Assembly: GCF_020442045.1 (NCBI RefSeq)
Contig: NZ_JAGRLA010000104.1
Span: forward strand, 19,582 to 83,581
DNA length: 64,000 bases
From: Bauldia sp.
Lineage (GTDB): Bacteria > Pseudomonadota > Alphaproteobacteria > Rhizobiales > Kaistiaceae
Reading direction: 5' to 3'
Shown: piece after piece, positions 63,444 to 64,000 of the stretch
Numbering within the stretch: position 1 is the first letter of the stretch
Layout: each line of letters opens with the position of its first letter
Program-made: the position numbers and the translations under genes
The notes under the pieces: model-generated
Told to the model about the DNA's origin: nothing
Database searches by the model: none
Seen by the model: only the letters and a program-made list of their open reading frames with translations

Positions 63444-64000
63444 GGCAGCGCTCCCTCGTTCCGGACGACAGTCTAATCCTGAGTCCGCGAGGCGCGGGAG
63501 GGTTTCCTGCCCACACCACCGTCATCTCACCCTCGACCGTCATCTCCCCCCTCGTCCGTCATCCTCGGGCTTGACCCGAGGATCGATCGGGGCCGCCAGA
63601 GCCTCTGCCGGGAGGCGCCGACGACGCGGGCAGCGGCGAACCGCCCCGTGCCCCGACACAGGCGCCCGATCCTCGGGTCAAGCCCGAGGATGACGGGTGG
63701 CGGGTGTCGAAACGCGGAGGACGCGGCACCCAGCCCTTCGGCCCTCTCCGGTCATCTGTCTCGCAACCACTCACCCGCCTCCTCTCCGCCCATCCCCGCC
63801 TTCCTCACCGCTCTTCCCCGCGAAAGCGGGGATCCAGCAGCCGGCTACATGGCGGCCGGCCTCGGTTTCGGGCGGCATAACAAAAACCTTGTCCCCCTTC
63901 GCCCAACCGCCCTCATAATCAGTGCCATCCTCGCTCACCGGGGGCGCCGTCCGGAGGCGTTCGTTTGGCGGAGCGGGGAGCGGCGCCCGCGGCGAGACCA
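63444..64000. other. Gene-free region at the right edge
   Basis: 557 nt, GC-rich, with no convincing coding frame on either strand. It contains one long inverted repeat (given separately) and a lone CCCCGCGAAAGCGGGG arm near 63816-63831. The last bases could lead into a gene beyond the window. Confidence 0.6.
63557..63695. repeat. Palindromic intergenic element 3 (29-nt perfect inverted repeat)
   Basis: The left arm 63557-63585 (starts CGTCATCCTCGGGCTTGACC) is exactly inverted at 63667-63695 (ends AAGCCCGAGGATGACG), with 81 nt between. Each arm is itself nearly palindromic (ATCCTCGGG...CCCGAGGAT). The form suggests a small non-autonomous mobile or REP-type element. Confidence 0.9.

Noticed and set aside
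62441..63695. CRISPR array
   Set aside because: The repeats are palindromic pairs or a two-copy tandem duplication; there is no series of equal spacers and no cas gene.

Overview
This is a high-GC alphaproteobacterial chromosome segment. Gene content and order point to the order Hyphomicrobiales (Rhizobiales): an acpXL-type cluster for very-long-chain lipid A fatty acids, the blocks rnd-lptC-lptA-lptB-rpoN-hpf-ptsN and coaBC-ubiB-ubiE-mutM-ech-rpsT-dnaA, and dnaN, recF and gyrB nearby. I cannot fix the genus. No prophage, insertion sequence or CRISPR array was seen. The right end carries several short palindromic and tandem repeats.

Layout. 1-4045 (minus): acpXL-fabZXL-fabF2XL-fabF1XL-adh2XL, the last cut by the window edge. 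4305-10231: a DUF1624 acyltransferase-like membrane protein, a sugar-acid catabolism set (SMP-30 lactonase, zinc dehydrogenase, mannitol/uronate reductase) and two exported proteins. 10263-13481 (minus): acetoin dehydrogenase acoA-acoB-acoC. 13595-15470: two stand-alone cyclic-nucleotide-binding proteins either side of ppa. 15530-22703 (minus): infC-rpmI-rplT, then a Rieske oxygenase, pheS, a DEDD exonuclease, pheT and a RibD-like reductase; the last four are linked by 4-nt overlaps. 22885-31293: mixed metabolic genes including queG, a glutathione S-transferase, uppP, an NDUFA9-like protein, a sulfotransferase and tRNA-Leu(CAG).

31442-37830 (plus): rnd, the LPS transport genes lptC, lptA and lptB, sigma-54 (rpoN), long-form hpf and ptsN. 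37878-41518 (minus): DUF1150 and a small heat-shock protein behind a sigma-32-type promoter, then cysK, dut and coaBC. A HigBA toxin-antitoxin pair (41528-42159) sits between coaBC and ubiB. 42309-46859: ubiB and ubiE (minus), mutM, enoyl-CoA hydratase and rpsT (plus), ending in a strong terminator. 46860-62363 is the dnaA region: a rhodanese, dnaA, dnaN, an accessory block (ASCH protein, AraC regulator, YbiU-like oxygenase, epimerase, ABM monooxygenase, a 25-codon microgene, FkbM methyltransferase), then recF, recQ, an L,D-transpeptidase and gyrB. 62364-64000 holds repeats and a cupin gene.

Functional themes. Envelope building: VLCFA lipid A synthesis, Lpt transport, UppP and the L,D-transpeptidase. 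Replication and repair: dnaA, dnaN, recF, recQ, gyrB, mutM and dut. Translation: infC, rpmI, rplT, pheS, pheT, rpsT, hpf and queG. The main points for a second look are the catalytically empty KAS partner FabF2XL, the Rieske and exonuclease genes inside the infC-pheT operon, the microgene with a perfect Shine-Dalgarno sequence, the long LptC N-terminus, and the repeat mosaic that has duplicated the end of the cupin gene.
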